64,000 bases of DNA. Origin: Myxococcales bacterium (lineage in GTDB: Bacteria; Myxococcota_A; Polyangia; Nannocystales; Nannocystaceae). This document shows positions 10,796 to 20,348 of the stretch, piece by piece. Position 1 is the stretch's first letter, and each line of letters opens with the position of its first letter. The DNA lies in contig JACKDV010000002.1 in assembly GCA_020633315.1 (NCBI GenBank), forward strand, positions 434,001 to 498,000, given 5' to 3'. Made by a program: the position numbers and the translations under genes. Under the pieces are notes generated by a model. The model did not search any database. It was given only the letters and a program-made list of their open reading frames with translations, and was not told where the DNA came from.

Positions 10796-12070
10796 TCAGC
10801 CGATGACCACCCGGAAGCGGCAGCGCTTGCCCGCCTGCAGGCGCAGCCCCTCGGCGGGAAACTCCTCGGGGTGCAATTCCTCGTTGGGATCGGTCCGCGG
10901 CTCGCCGTCGATCCGCACGGCGCCCGACTCGATGCGCTGACGAGCCGCGCGCTTGGAGGGGAAGGCCCGGACCGCGTCGTGGGTGACCAGATCGACCAGC
11001 TTGATGGGGTCGGCCGGCACGCCCACGGCCGGCACCGCGCTCCAGTCGTCGCCGCCGCCGAAGGCCTGTGCCGCGGCCTGCTGGGCGTTGTGGGCCGCCT
11101 CCTCGCCGTGGGCCATGCGGGTGGTCTCGTAGGCCAGGCGGCGCTTCACGTCGCGCAGCGCCGCGCCCTCGGCCCGGCACAGCTCCTCGATCTCGTCCTT
11201 GGGCAGATCGGTGAAGGTCAGCAGCAGCTTGCGGACGTCGGCGTCGTCGCACGACACCCAGTACTGGAAGTAGTCGAAGGGCGAGAGCTGCTCGGCGTGC
11301 AGCCAGATCGCGCCGCGCTGGGTCTTGCCCATCTTGCGGCCGTCGGCGGTGGTGAGCAGGGGGAAGGTGAGGCAGTACGCCGGGCCGTGATCGCCCCCGC
11401 CGATGCGGCGGATGAGCTCGACCCCCGAGATCATGTTGCCCCACTGATCGCTGCCCCCCAGCTGCATGGTGCAGCCGTGGTGGCGGTACAGGTGCAGGAA
11501 GTCGTAGGCCTGGAAGAGCTGGTAGTTGAACTCGATGAACGACAGCGGCAGCTCCTGGTCGAGCCGCTCGCGGTAGGTCTTGGTCGCGATCATCCGGTTG
11601 ACGGTGAAGTGCACCCCGATCTCGCGCAGGAACTCGATGTAGCGCAGCTCGCCCAGCCAGCTCTGGTTGTCGACCACCACCGCGTCGTTGGGAGCGCCGG
11701 TGCCCATCTGCAGGAAGTGCCCGAAGTGCTCGCTGATCTTCTGCACCTGGGCGTCGATGGTCTGCTCGTCGAGCATCTTGCGGGTGTCGCTGCGCCCCGA
11801 GGGGTCGCCCACCCGCGCGGTGCCGCTGCCCAGCAGCACGATGGGCCGGTGGCCGCAACGCTGCAGCAGCCGCATGGCCATGATGCACACCAGGTTGCCC
11901 ACGTGCAGCGAGGGGGCGGTGGGGTCGTAGCCGATGTAGAAGGTCACCATCCCCTCGGCGAGCGCCTGGTCGATGGCGGCGGCGTCGGAGACCTGCTCCA
12001 CGAAGCCGCGCTCGACCAGGGTCTCGAGGGCCTTGGAGCGGGGGTGCTTGAGGGCTTCCACGTCCTCCAT
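10796..12070 (-). CDS. tyrS: Tyrosyl-tRNA synthetase
   Basis: 424 residues, the usual length for bacterial TyrS. It charges tRNA-Tyr with tyrosine. The class I signatures are present: HVGN (HIGH equivalent) at residues 56-59 after YIGYDPTAPS, and KMGKT (KMSKS equivalent) at 246-250. GSDQWGN near residue 206 belongs to the active site. The C-terminal 70 residues are an S4-like RNA-binding domain (AFPSKRAARQRIESGAVRIDG). It lies 49 nt downstream of zapA and is probably the last gene of a prfA-zapA-tyrS unit. No T-box-like leader is visible in the short gap. Confidence 0.96.
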   Translation of the reverse strand: MEDVEALKHPRSKALETLVERGFVEQVSDAAAIDQALAEGMVTFYIGYDPTAPSLHVGNLVCIMAMRLLQRCGHRPIVLLGSGTARVGDPSGRSDTRKMLDEQTIDAQVQKISEHFGHFLQMGTGAPNDAVVVDNQSWLGELRYIEFLREIGVHFTVNRMIATKTYRERLDQELPLSFIEFNYQLFQAYDFLHLYRHHGCTMQLGGSDQWGNMISGVELIRRIGGGDHGPAYCLTFPLLTTADGRKMGKTQRGAIWLHAEQLSPFDYFQYWVSCDDADVRKLLLTFTDLPKDEIEELCRAEGAALRDVKRRLAYETTRMAHGEEAAHNAQQAAAQAFGGGDDWSAVPAVGVPADPIKLVDLVTHDAVRAFPSKRAARQRIESGAVRIDGEPRTDPNEELHPEEFPAEGLRLQAGKRCRFRVVIG

Positions 12071-12119
12071 GAGGCGGCGAGGGTACCCGAAGCCGAGGCC
12101 CCCGTCCCAGGCGGGCGGG

Positions 12120-12455
12120 CTAGTCCTCGGCCGGAGCGGCCGGGGCGGCCGGGGCCGCGGCCGTCAATTGGGTCTCGTGGGCGTCGAGCGCCTCGCGCAG
12201 GGACGCGAGCTTGTCGGCCACCCGGGCCCGGAAGCGGTCGTGGAGGTCTCGCTCGCGGAACAGCTCGTCGGCGAGCTGGATGGCGACCAGCAGGGCCACC
12301 CGCTGCACGCTGGGCGTGCCGCGTCGCCCCGAGGTGAGCTGCCGGATCTGCGCGTCCACGTAGTCGGCGAGCTGCTGCACGTACTGGGTGCCCTCGTCGC
12401 TGCGGATCGACAGGCGCTGACCTGCGATCTCCACCTGCACCGAGCGCTTCGCCAT
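12120..12455 (-). CDS. zapA: Cell division protein ZapA
   Basis: 111 residues, typical of ZapA, a small cytoplasmic protein that bundles FtsZ filaments at the division ring. The N-terminal domain has the family pattern VQVEIAGQRLSIRSDEG followed by YVQQLADYVDAQIRQL, then a long C-terminal coiled-coil helix (VALLVAIQLADELFRERDLHDR). The last 20 residues are an Ala/Pro tail. It lies 15 nt after prfA and upstream of tyrS, in an apparent operon. The pairing with prfA is unremarkable housekeeping context. Confidence 0.85.
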   Translation of the reverse strand: MAKRSVQVEIAGQRLSIRSDEGTQYVQQLADYVDAQIRQLTSGRRGTPSVQRVALLVAIQLADELFRERDLHDRFRARVADKLASLREALDAHETQLTAAAPAAPAAPAED

Positions 12456-12470
12456 CGTGCTCCCGGGCTC

Positions 12471-13550
12471 TCAGTCGCGCTGGCTGTCGGCGAGGCGCTC
12501 GGCCTCCTCGTGGGCCCGCAGGGCCGTGAGCACGTCGCCGATGTCGCCGTCCATGAACGCGGGCAGGTTGTGGCGGGTGAGGTTGATGCGGTGATCGGTG
12601 ACCCGATCCTGCGGGTAGTTGTAGGTGCGGACCTTCTCGGAGCGATCGCCCGAGCCCACCTGCGACTTGCGATCCGCGGCACGCTCGGCCTGGTACTTCT
12701 GGATCTCGAGGTCGAGCAGGCGGCTGCGCAGCAGCACCATGGCGATCTCGCGGTTCTTGGTCTGCGACTTCTCCTGCTGGCACTCCACCGCGATGCCGCT
12801 GGGGATGTGCGTCAGCCGCACCTTGGAGTCGGTGGTGTTGACGTGCTGACCACCGGCCCCCGAGGCCCGCATCACGTCGAGGCGGATGTCGGACTCGTTG
12901 ACCTGCACGTCGACCTCCTCGGCCTCGGGCATGATGGCCACGGTGGCGGCCGAGGTGTGGATCCGGCCCTGGGACTCGGTGGCGGGCACTCGCTGCACCC
13001 GGTGCACGCCGCTCTCGAACTTGAGGTTGGCGTAGACGTCCTTGCCGCGGATGAGGCCGGTCACCTCGCGAAAGCCGCCCGCGCTCGCCTCGCTCATGCT
13101 CATGGGCTCGACCTTCCAGCCCATGCGCTCGGCGTGCCGGTTGTACATGCGCCACAGATCGGAGGCGAACAGCGCGGCCTCCTCGCCTCCGGTGCCGGCG
13201 CGGATCTCGAGCACGACGTTCTTGGAGTCGTTGGGGTCCTTGGGCAGCAGCGCGCGCTGGAGCTCGGCCTCGAGCTCGACCAGCTCGGCCTCGAGCCGCC
13301 CCACGTCCTCCTGCGCGAGCTCCTTCATGTCGGGGTCGGCGAGCAGCTCGCGGGCCTCGGCGAGGTTGGCCTCGGCCTGCTCGAAGCGCGCGAACAGCTC
13401 GGCCACCGGCGAGAGCTCGGCGTGCTCGCGAGAGGCCGCGAGGAAGCGGGCCTTGTCCTCGATCACCTCGGGGGCGCACAGCATCTCGCCGAGCTCCTCG
13501 TGGCGCTCGGCGATGTCCTGGAGCTTGTTGCGGAGCTTGTCGTCCATCAC
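12471..13550 (-). CDS. prfA: Peptide chain release factor 1
   Basis: 359 residues, the standard RF1 length. It recognises UAA and UAG in the ribosomal A site and triggers peptide release. The stop-codon-reading tripeptide PAT is at residues 189-191 (PATESQGRIHTS), the RF1-type PxT rather than the SPF of RF2. The catalytic GGQ is at 233-235 (GAGGQHVNTTDSKVRLTH). RTYNYPQDRVTDHR near the end is also RF1-typical. ATG at 13550. A TAGACT box 39 nt upstream may be its promoter. First gene of the prfA-zapA-tyrS operon. RF1 does not read UGA, which matters for the proposed UGA recoding at 35970. Confidence 0.97.
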   Translation of the reverse strand: MMDDKLRNKLQDIAERHEELGEMLCAPEVIEDKARFLAASREHAELSPVAELFARFEQAEANLAEARELLADPDMKELAQEDVGRLEAELVELEAELQRALLPKDPNDSKNVVLEIRAGTGGEEAALFASDLWRMYNRHAERMGWKVEPMSMSEASAGGFREVTGLIRGKDVYANLKFESGVHRVQRVPATESQGRIHTSAATVAIMPEAEEVDVQVNESDIRLDVMRASGAGGQHVNTTDSKVRLTHIPSGIAVECQQEKSQTKNREIAMVLLRSRLLDLEIQKYQAERAADRKSQVGSGDRSEKVRTYNYPQDRVTDHRINLTRHNLPAFMDGDIGDVLTALRAHEEAERLADSQRD

Positions 13551-13744
13551 GCACGCGACCGTCCCGTTCGGGGACCGGCGTTCGCCCGGAGTCTAGCAGC
13601 GTGCCCTCGCGCCCGGCACGGGCGCGACACCGCGCGGTGACCGTGGCACAACACACGGCGGCGCGGGCCGGGGGAGGGCGGTCGTCGCGGATGGGCTCGC
13701 GGCGTTGCGAGGGCGGCGGGGCCGGGCTAAGACTCGCCCCGACC

Positions 13745-15100
13745 ATGACCGACGACCTGCGGTGGGCGGCTCGCTACGCGTTCCTCGAAGATCTGTGGCG
13801 CGACCAGGCCCGCGTCATCGTGGACGCGGGGCTCGAGGCGGCGCTGCGGCGCCTGCCGTCGCGGCCCCGTGGCGAGGCGGGTCCCTCCGCCGAGCTCGTC
13901 GACGCCCTGGTGCCGCGGGTCCCCCGGGCGCGCACCTGGGTGGCGGTGGCCGACGAGGCGGTGGCCCGCGAGCTGGCCCAGACCCGCCCCGGCGCCGGCT
14001 TCCTGCCGCGGGCCAGCTTCGCCGACGTGGTGGCCCACCGCGAGTGGTCGGTGGCGCTGGTCGAGCTGCCCGCGCTCCACGACGACGCGCCCGGCGGAGC
14101 GCGGCTGCGGGAGCAGCTCGCCGAGCGGGCGCAGGAGGGGCGCACGGTGGTCGTGAGCGCCCCCGTGGTGCCCGGCACCGACGATGACGACGATCCTGCC
14201 TACGCCGCGCTGGCCGAGCTGGTCGAGGAGCAGCTCGGCGGGGGACGGATCTACGGGATCTATCGCCCGCCGATGGTGGCGGTGGTGGACTTCGGCGGAG
14301 GCGAGGACGAGGACGACGAGGACGTCCCGCTCTCCTTCGACAACACCCTGGGCTCGCAGGCGCCGGCCTTCGTGGAGTATGTGGCGGTGGCCGGGGAGCT
14401 CGACGAGCTGCCCGTGGGCATGACCCTGGTCGAGCTGCCCCCCGACGCCGGGCCCCCGGTGGCCGCGGCCGACGAGGGGCTGCGGGGACAGCTCGTGCAG
14501 GCGCAGCGGCAGGCCGAGCTGGCCGCGATCGATCGGCAGGCGCTGCTCGAGAAGGTGGACGAGCTCGAGTCGGCGCAGTCCGAGCTCGAGCACCAGGCCG
14601 CGGAGCTGCGCGATCACCTGGCGCGTGCGGTGACCGAGGCCGAGGCCGAGGCGGCGCACGACGATCGCCTGCAGTCCTCGCTGGCCGACAACCAGGCGCT
14701 GCGCTGGAAGGTGCAGCAGCTCGAGCGGGAGCTCGAGGAGGCCAAGGCCCGGCCGGTGGAGGCGCTGGAGGCCGAGGTGGCCGAGCTGCGGGCCCGGCTG
14801 GAGGACGAGGCCGAGGCCGAGGCCGACGCGGACGAGGCCGACGACGTCGAGTCCGATGCGGACGAGGCCGACGCGGACGATCGAGTCGAGGCCGAGGACG
14901 TCGATGGTCTCGACGAGATCCTGGTGCTCGACTCCGACGACGAGGCGGTCGACGACGCCGAGGCGCTGGCGGAGCGGATCCGCATGGGCGGGGCCCTGCG
15001 GGACCTCGACCGGCTGATCGCGAGGGTCGAGCGCGGTGGGATCGGGGCGCTGCAGCTACGGCAGGCGCTGGTCGGCCTGCGCAAGCGTCTGCGGGGCTGA
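13745..15100 (+). CDS. Coiled-coil, acidic protein of unknown function
   Basis: 451 residues from ATG 13745; the frame extends upstream but with no gene-like content. The N-terminal 220 residues look globular, with alternating hydrophobic strands (TWVAVADEAVARELA, WSVALVELPAL, GRTVVVSAPVV) and a DDDDD stretch. Residues about 240-350 form a long heptad-like coiled coil (LVQAQRQAELAAIDRQALLE onward). Then comes a very acidic Glu/Asp/Ala stretch and a C-terminal helix ending LVGLRKRLRG. It has no signal peptide or membrane segment. The globular part might be a methyltransferase-like or SAM-fold remnant, but no motif is clear. Divergent from prfA. Confidence 0.65.
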   Translation: MTDDLRWAARYAFLEDLWRDQARVIVDAGLEAALRRLPSRPRGEAGPSAELVDALVPRVPRARTWVAVADEAVARELAQTRPGAGFLPRASFADVVAHREWSVALVELPALHDDAPGGARLREQLAERAQEGRTVVVSAPVVPGTDDDDDPAYAALAELVEEQLGGGRIYGIYRPPMVAVVDFGGGEDEDDEDVPLSFDNTLGSQAPAFVEYVAVAGELDELPVGMTLVELPPDAGPPVAAADEGLRGQLVQAQRQAELAAIDRQALLEKVDELESAQSELEHQAAELRDHLARAVTEAEAEAAHDDRLQSSLADNQALRWKVQQLERELEEAKARPVEALEAEVAELRARLEDEAEAEADADEADDVESDADEADADDRVEAEDVDGLDEILVLDSDDEAVDDAEALAERIRMGGALRDLDRLIARVERGGIGALQLRQALVGLRKRLRG

Positions 15101-15188
15101 GCGCCGGCCGCTCCATCGCCTCCGAGCTCCACGCCGAGCCACGCCTCGGTGGGCGCGCGCTCGGTGGGTATCGCGGGCCCGGGCCGGC

Positions 15189-17753
15189 TCAGCTCGAGCG
15201 GCCGCGCCCGGGGTTCTCGATGCGCCACGCCAGGCCGGCCCGCACCGCCCCGTGCACCGCCTGGAGCGCGGGCGCCAGCAGATCCGGGTAGGAGCGCAGT
15301 AGCTCGTGGTAGCGCCCGGGGGTCAGGCGAGCGTCGGGGAGCAGTCGATCGAGCAGGTCCACCGCGTCGGCCTGCCGCCCCCGCTTGCCGCTGCCCACGG
15401 TCTCCACCACCTCGGAGATGGTCGTGAGCACCACCAGCATCGAGTCGAGATCGTCGCGCTCGAGCGTGCCCTCCTCGGGGGACGTGCGCCGAAGGGCGGT
15501 GGAGCGGGGGCCGGCGTCGGCCTCGATCGAGGGCGGGAACCAGCGATCGAAGCGCTGCTGCAGCGCCCGGTCGTCGCGGTACAGCGCCTCGAGCCGCGCC
15601 CGCTCGCCCTCGCCCGCGGCGCTCTCCAGGTCGGCCCGCTCCAGCCTCCGCTCCCGGTCCACGCGATCGAGCTCGCGCCGCGCCTCGGCCTCGCGCGAGC
15701 GCTGCAGATCGACCAGCTCGTCGAGCAGGGGGCCGAGCTGCTCCTGCAGCGGCTGCTCTCCGAAGCGTCGCGGCACGGGCGGCAGGTGCAGCTCCATGTC
15801 GGCGTCCAGTCGCCCCTCGGAGATCTGCTTGAGGTAGCGATCGGGCAGGAAGTGATAGAAGGCGCGCTCGTTGTTGGCCCGCTGGTGGGCGACGAGCTGG
15901 CGCAGCGCCTCGTTCTCCACCCCCAGCGCGATCACGCTGATGCCCACCGGCAGGTCGCCCAGCTCGCGCCGGGCCGCCATCACGGCCTCCTCCGACAGGG
16001 GCGCCACGCCGTCGGTGACCAGCACGATCTGCGCCCGCGCCAGATCCGAGTCCTCGCGCTGCTGCTGGGCGATGAGCTGCAGGCTGGAGACGAGCGCGGT
16101 CTGGATGTCGGTGTCCCCGGTGCGCGGGGTGCCGGTGACGTCGGCGATGGCCTCGATCACGCCGCCGGGCGAGTCCACCCGGGTCAGCGGCCCCAGGTAG
16201 GCGTTGAAGTAGCGGTAGTAGAGGACCACCCGGGTGTTGTCGGTGGGGTTCTCCAGGCGTCGCAGCAGGGTGGCCAGCTCGGCGACCATCAGCGAGTCCC
16301 GCATGCGCGCGCGCGGGCCCAGCATGGAGCTCGAGCCGTCGAGCACGTAGATGCGGACCTCTCCCTGCATCACGGTGCGGGGGCGGGTGGCGACCTCCTC
16401 CTGGATGAAGCGACGAGCCAGCAGGCGACCGGTGGCCAGATCCATGATGATGGTCCGGGGATCGCGGACCACCGCGCTGGGGATGTCCTGCGGTCCGCTC
16501 GCGGGCACCAGCTCGAGCTGCGCGGTGGGGTAGGGCACCACGCGGCGCACGATGTAGCGCTCCTGCACGCGCACCGGCGAGAGCACGCCGCCCACCTCGA
16601 AGCAGCCGTCCACGGTGAGCGCGTGGGCCAGGGTGGCGCGCTCCTTGCCGGGGGCGTAGTGCTGCTGCACCTGGCGGGCGAGCCAGCGCTCCACGTCGGT
16701 CTCGCCGGCGTCGGGGTCCGGGGCGCGGGCCCGGCCCCTGCGGTAGCCCTTGGTCACCGCCTCGAGCACGCGCTCGCCGAACACCTGCTCGGCCGAGCGC
16801 TGCATGGAGAGCATCCCGAGCTCGGCCGAGGGGCCCTTGCCGCGCATCTGGTCGATGGCGGCGGTGGTGATGCGGGCGATCTCCTCGTCGCCCGAGGCGG
16901 CGGCGCAGCGACGCAGCTCGCTCAGCGCCGCGAACATGGTGTCGCGCTCGCCCCGGGACATGGCGCGGCGGGCCTGGTGCAGCAGGGCCACGTCGCCCGA
17001 GAGCCCCGCGGCCTGCACCCGATTGATGCGGGTGATCTGCTGCGCGATGCTCTCGAGCCGCTCCTGCACGCCCACCGGATCGAGATCGAGGGCGGCCGAG
17101 GTCTCGAGCAGGAGCTGCCGGGCTGCGTCGAGCAGCCGGCGGCGGCGATCGAGCAGGGCGTTCTCCTCCCGCGCCGCGCCCAGCAGGTGATCGATGGTGT
17201 CGAGCTGGAGCTCGAGCACCCGCGCCGGATCGGCGAGGGGCTCGGTCTCGTCGCCTCGGCCCGAGGCGGCCGGCGGCGGCGGGGCCTCGTCGACGTCACG
17301 GGCCTTGCCCATCGCCAGCGGCGGCAGCAGGGCCGTGCGCTCGGGCAGGGCCGCGAGCACCAGATCGCTGGCGCTGCCCTGCTCCTGCACCGCCCGCTCG
17401 GCGTGCACCATCAGCTCGTACACCCGCCGCAGCCACGCCGCGTGCGACAGCAGGGGGCGCTTGCCCACCACCGTCGCGCGCTCCACCTGCTGGATGTTGG
17501 CGCGCAGCTCCTTCATCGCGGCCTCGAGCCGGGGGCCGCTGTGCTGCTTGGGGCCCGTGCCGTTGCGGACCTCGTCGAGGTGGGCGACAAGCTCGCGCAC
17601 CGCCCCGATCTCCGCCTTGGGCTTCCAGCCGATGCGGTGGAGCAGGGGCCGCAGCAGGCGGGTGAAGGGGGCGGAGATCGAGCCGGGCTCGGCGGTGAGG
17701 AGCTCGATCCGCCGGCCGAGGGCCTCGAGCGGCTCGGACGGCGGCTTGCTCAT
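15189..17753 (-). CDS. VWA-domain protein, partner of the MoxR-type ATPase
   Basis: 854 residues. The start ATG (17753) overlaps the stop of the MoxR gene by 4 nt (ATGA), indicating coupled translation. The N-terminal 440 residues are largely helical with Arg/Glu-rich stretches. A von Willebrand A domain starts near residue 465 with an intact MIDAS: D472, S474 and S476 in LDGSSSM, then VLVTDG further on. The C-terminal 200 residues are helical and charged (RELDRVDRERRLERADLE). It has no signal peptide or membrane segment, so it is cytoplasmic. AAA+/VWA pairs of this kind (RavA-ViaA, MoxR-CoxE) act as metal- or complex-maturation chaperones; the client is unknown. Confidence 0.75.
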   Translation of the reverse strand: MSKPPSEPLEALGRRIELLTAEPGSISAPFTRLLRPLLHRIGWKPKAEIGAVRELVAHLDEVRNGTGPKQHSGPRLEAAMKELRANIQQVERATVVGKRPLLSHAAWLRRVYELMVHAERAVQEQGSASDLVLAALPERTALLPPLAMGKARDVDEAPPPPAASGRGDETEPLADPARVLELQLDTIDHLLGAAREENALLDRRRRLLDAARQLLLETSAALDLDPVGVQERLESIAQQITRINRVQAAGLSGDVALLHQARRAMSRGERDTMFAALSELRRCAAASGDEEIARITTAAIDQMRGKGPSAELGMLSMQRSAEQVFGERVLEAVTKGYRRGRARAPDPDAGETDVERWLARQVQQHYAPGKERATLAHALTVDGCFEVGGVLSPVRVQERYIVRRVVPYPTAQLELVPASGPQDIPSAVVRDPRTIIMDLATGRLLARRFIQEEVATRPRTVMQGEVRIYVLDGSSSMLGPRARMRDSLMVAELATLLRRLENPTDNTRVVLYYRYFNAYLGPLTRVDSPGGVIEAIADVTGTPRTGDTDIQTALVSSLQLIAQQQREDSDLARAQIVLVTDGVAPLSEEAVMAARRELGDLPVGISVIALGVENEALRQLVAHQRANNERAFYHFLPDRYLKQISEGRLDADMELHLPPVPRRFGEQPLQEQLGPLLDELVDLQRSREAEARRELDRVDRERRLERADLESAAGEGERARLEALYRDDRALQQRFDRWFPPSIEADAGPRSTALRRTSPEEGTLERDDLDSMLVVLTTISEVVETVGSGKRGRQADAVDLLDRLLPDARLTPGRYHELLRSYPDLLAPALQAVHGAVRAGLAWRIENPGRGRSS

Positions 17754-20338
17754 GACGACGCTTCGGGCGCGAGCACCTCGGACCAGGCCCGCTCGGAGCG
17801 GTTCTCGAGCAGGTCGACCAGCACGCGGGTCACGGTGGCGTCGAGGCGCTCGATCTGCTCGCGCAGCCGAGCGCCTCGCTCTGTGCTGGCGGGGAAGACC
17901 TCGGCGAGGTGCTCGATCTGCGCGACCAGCCGCAGCGGCTCGCCGTCGCCCCGCAGCGCCCGCAGGTAGCCCGAGCCCACCACCGACTCGAGCAGCTCCA
18001 CCGAGCGGCCCTTGCCGCCGGCCGTCTCGCTGAGGGTGTTCCACCACGACTCGAGGCGCTGCACGCCGCGGCCGATCCTCGCCAGATCGAGCGAGACGAC
18101 CCGCCGCTGATCCTCCTCGGGCAGCGCCCGCAGCGTGTCCCACACCGCCCGGGTGGCGTGCTCGGGGCTGTCGGCCGAGTGGGACTCGGGGGGCAGGGCA
18201 CACAGCGCGATGCGGACGAGGGTCTCGGTGATCGACACCGGAGGATCCTGGGCCCGCGCCGAGTCGTAGGACGGCCGGTCGGTGACGGCGGGCGGCACCT
18301 CGGGGGGCGTGCCGCCGTCGCGGACGAGCACGGGCAGCGACCAGGCCACGAAGCGATCGGCCGAGACCGCCTCGCCCAGCCCCGCCGCGCGCAGCTCGGC
18401 CACCACCGCGTCGACCTCCTCGATCATCACCGCGCGGTCGCGGCCGTCGATGTTCTGGAAGGCCCGGGCCACCAGCGGCTCGAGCCGCGGGCCGGTGACC
18501 CTACGGACCAGCTCGCTGCGACGGCCCAGCGCGCCGAAGCGCTCCGCGTCGGCGGCGAGCTGCTCGAGCGCGGGGGACAGCGAGCGCAGTACCTTGGCCA
18601 GCGGCAGCGCGTCGGCCTGGCGCAGGAGCTGCTGCGCGGTGAGCCGGAAGCGGGCGTCCCACAGCAGCACCAGCTCGTCCTCGAGCTTGGCCAGCGCCCC
18701 CTCCCACGCGGGATCGCGGCCCTCGGGCCCGAGGGTGGTCGCGCCGTCGGAGCGAAGCTGCCGGCGCAGGCTGGCCAGCGACTCCATCCGCGACAACAGG
18801 GCGTTGGTCTGCTTGGCGAGCGGGCCCTCCTTGCCCGCCGCCAGCGCCTCGAGGGTGGTCGCCGAGGGGACCACCATCAGCCGCAGCCCGTCGTCGACCA
18901 GCCGCAGCAGCCGCCCGCGCAGCCACTGGGCCAGGGGGCGCCCCTGGCCCGGCGCGCGCTCGAGCTTGCTCGCGATCTCGCGGATGTGATCGCCCACCGC
19001 GGCGAGCCCCTCGTCGAGGCCCAGCTCCGGGGTGAGACCGCCGCGCAGGGCCTCGCGCGAGAGCGTGCCCACCGTGTCCACCAGCAGGCTCGCCGCCTTG
19101 CTCGCGTCGGTGGCCCCACTCTCGGTCGCCTCGATGAGCGCGCCCACGGCCTTGGACAGCGCCTCGGGATCGGCCGAGCGCCGCGCGTGCTTGGCCATCT
19201 GCTCGAGGGCCTCCAGCTCCAGCCGGCGGGGCTGCAGCGGGGTCTCCACCCGCGGCAGCTTCTCGAAGCAGCGGGCGAAGACCTCGGCCTCGGTGGCCAT
19301 GATGTCGAGCTGCCGCCGCTCGCGGGGGTCGGTCTCGCGGGCGGCGAGCTCGGCGATGGACTCCCGCGCCACCCCGCCCAGCAGCAGGTAGAAGCGCAGC
19401 ATCTCGAGATCCTCGTGCCGCGCCTGCAGCGGTCGCTCGGGGCGATGGAAGATCTTGTCGAGCACCACGGCGGCGCGCACCACCTTGGTGGCCTGCACCG
19501 CGCTGCGGGTGCTGAGGTAGCGGGTGGGCTGGAACTTGGGATCGAAGCGCTGCGCCTCCGACAGCTCCTCGTCGAGGCTGGTGATGAGCTGGGCGATGGC
19601 CTCGCAGATCTCCTCGGGCACGTAGGTGAGGTCGGCGGCCGCTTGCAGCACGTCGAGGTCCTGCACCGAGAGGTAGGCGGTGGGCCGGTGCTGGCCGAAG
19701 CCCCCGCCGTGGCGTCGCACCACCGTGGCCAGGCTCTCGGGCTTGGCGAAGCCGCGGGGGATGAAGCTGATGAAGCTGATGCGATCGATGAAGGCGAGCA
19801 GGGTCTCGCGGGCGCCCTCGAGCACCTCGGCGATGTAGCGGTTGCTCGTCATGAAGGCGCACTCGATGCGCCCCTTGGTGACCATGCCGCCCTGCTTGAC
19901 CTCGCGCTCGTGCAGGATGTTGAGGGTCGAGCGCAGCAGCATGTCGCGGCCGTCGAACACCTCGTCGAGGAAGGCGTGGACCGAGCCGAGCATGCCCTCG
20001 TCGGTGAAGTGCTCGGTGCGCCCCGACTCCATGAGGGTCTTGAAGTCGATGGGCCCCACCAGGTCGGTCTGCACCGTGTTCTCGGTGAACTGCCGCGAGA
20101 ACAGGCTGGGGGCGCCATCGGTCTCGTCGATGATCCGACCCAGGGTGAGCGCGGCGAGCTGGCTCTTGCCGGTGCCCGGCGGCCCGGTCATCAGCACGTG
20201 CTGACGGCACAGGAGGGCCAGGCCGAACTGGGTGAGCACGTCGTCGCGCTCGACGAAGACCTCGCGCAGCTCCTTGAAGAACGCACGAAAGCGGCCGAGC
20301 GCGGTCTGCAGGTGGTCGGGATCGTAGGACGGGTGCAT
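17750..20338 (-). CDS. MoxR/RavA-type AAA+ ATPase with long C-terminal extension
   Basis: 862 residues. The AAA+ module sits at the N-terminus: Walker A GPPGTGKS at residues 52-59, Walker B AFLDE at 122-126, and a sensor-like TSNRY. The block VQTDLVGPIDF matches MoxR/RavA ATPases. The remaining 500 residues are helical and contain no recognised domain; this is much longer than a typical MoxR (about 330) and than RavA (about 500). The stop overlaps the start of the VWA gene. Together they look like a RavA-ViaA-like two-component chaperone. Ten nucleotides separate it from ung, so the whole minus-strand run nth-ung-ATPase-VWA may be co-transcribed. Confidence 0.8.
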   Translation of the reverse strand: MHPSYDPDHLQTALGRFRAFFKELREVFVERDDVLTQFGLALLCRQHVLMTGPPGTGKSQLAALTLGRIIDETDGAPSLFSRQFTENTVQTDLVGPIDFKTLMESGRTEHFTDEGMLGSVHAFLDEVFDGRDMLLRSTLNILHEREVKQGGMVTKGRIECAFMTSNRYIAEVLEGARETLLAFIDRISFISFIPRGFAKPESLATVVRRHGGGFGQHRPTAYLSVQDLDVLQAAADLTYVPEEICEAIAQLITSLDEELSEAQRFDPKFQPTRYLSTRSAVQATKVVRAAVVLDKIFHRPERPLQARHEDLEMLRFYLLLGGVARESIAELAARETDPRERRQLDIMATEAEVFARCFEKLPRVETPLQPRRLELEALEQMAKHARRSADPEALSKAVGALIEATESGATDASKAASLLVDTVGTLSREALRGGLTPELGLDEGLAAVGDHIREIASKLERAPGQGRPLAQWLRGRLLRLVDDGLRLMVVPSATTLEALAAGKEGPLAKQTNALLSRMESLASLRRQLRSDGATTLGPEGRDPAWEGALAKLEDELVLLWDARFRLTAQQLLRQADALPLAKVLRSLSPALEQLAADAERFGALGRRSELVRRVTGPRLEPLVARAFQNIDGRDRAVMIEEVDAVVAELRAAGLGEAVSADRFVAWSLPVLVRDGGTPPEVPPAVTDRPSYDSARAQDPPVSITETLVRIALCALPPESHSADSPEHATRAVWDTLRALPEEDQRRVVSLDLARIGRGVQRLESWWNTLSETAGGKGRSVELLESVVGSGYLRALRGDGEPLRLVAQIEHLAEVFPASTERGARLREQIERLDATVTRVLVDLLENRSERAWSEVLAPEASS

Positions 20339-20348
20339 GGCGCCTTGC

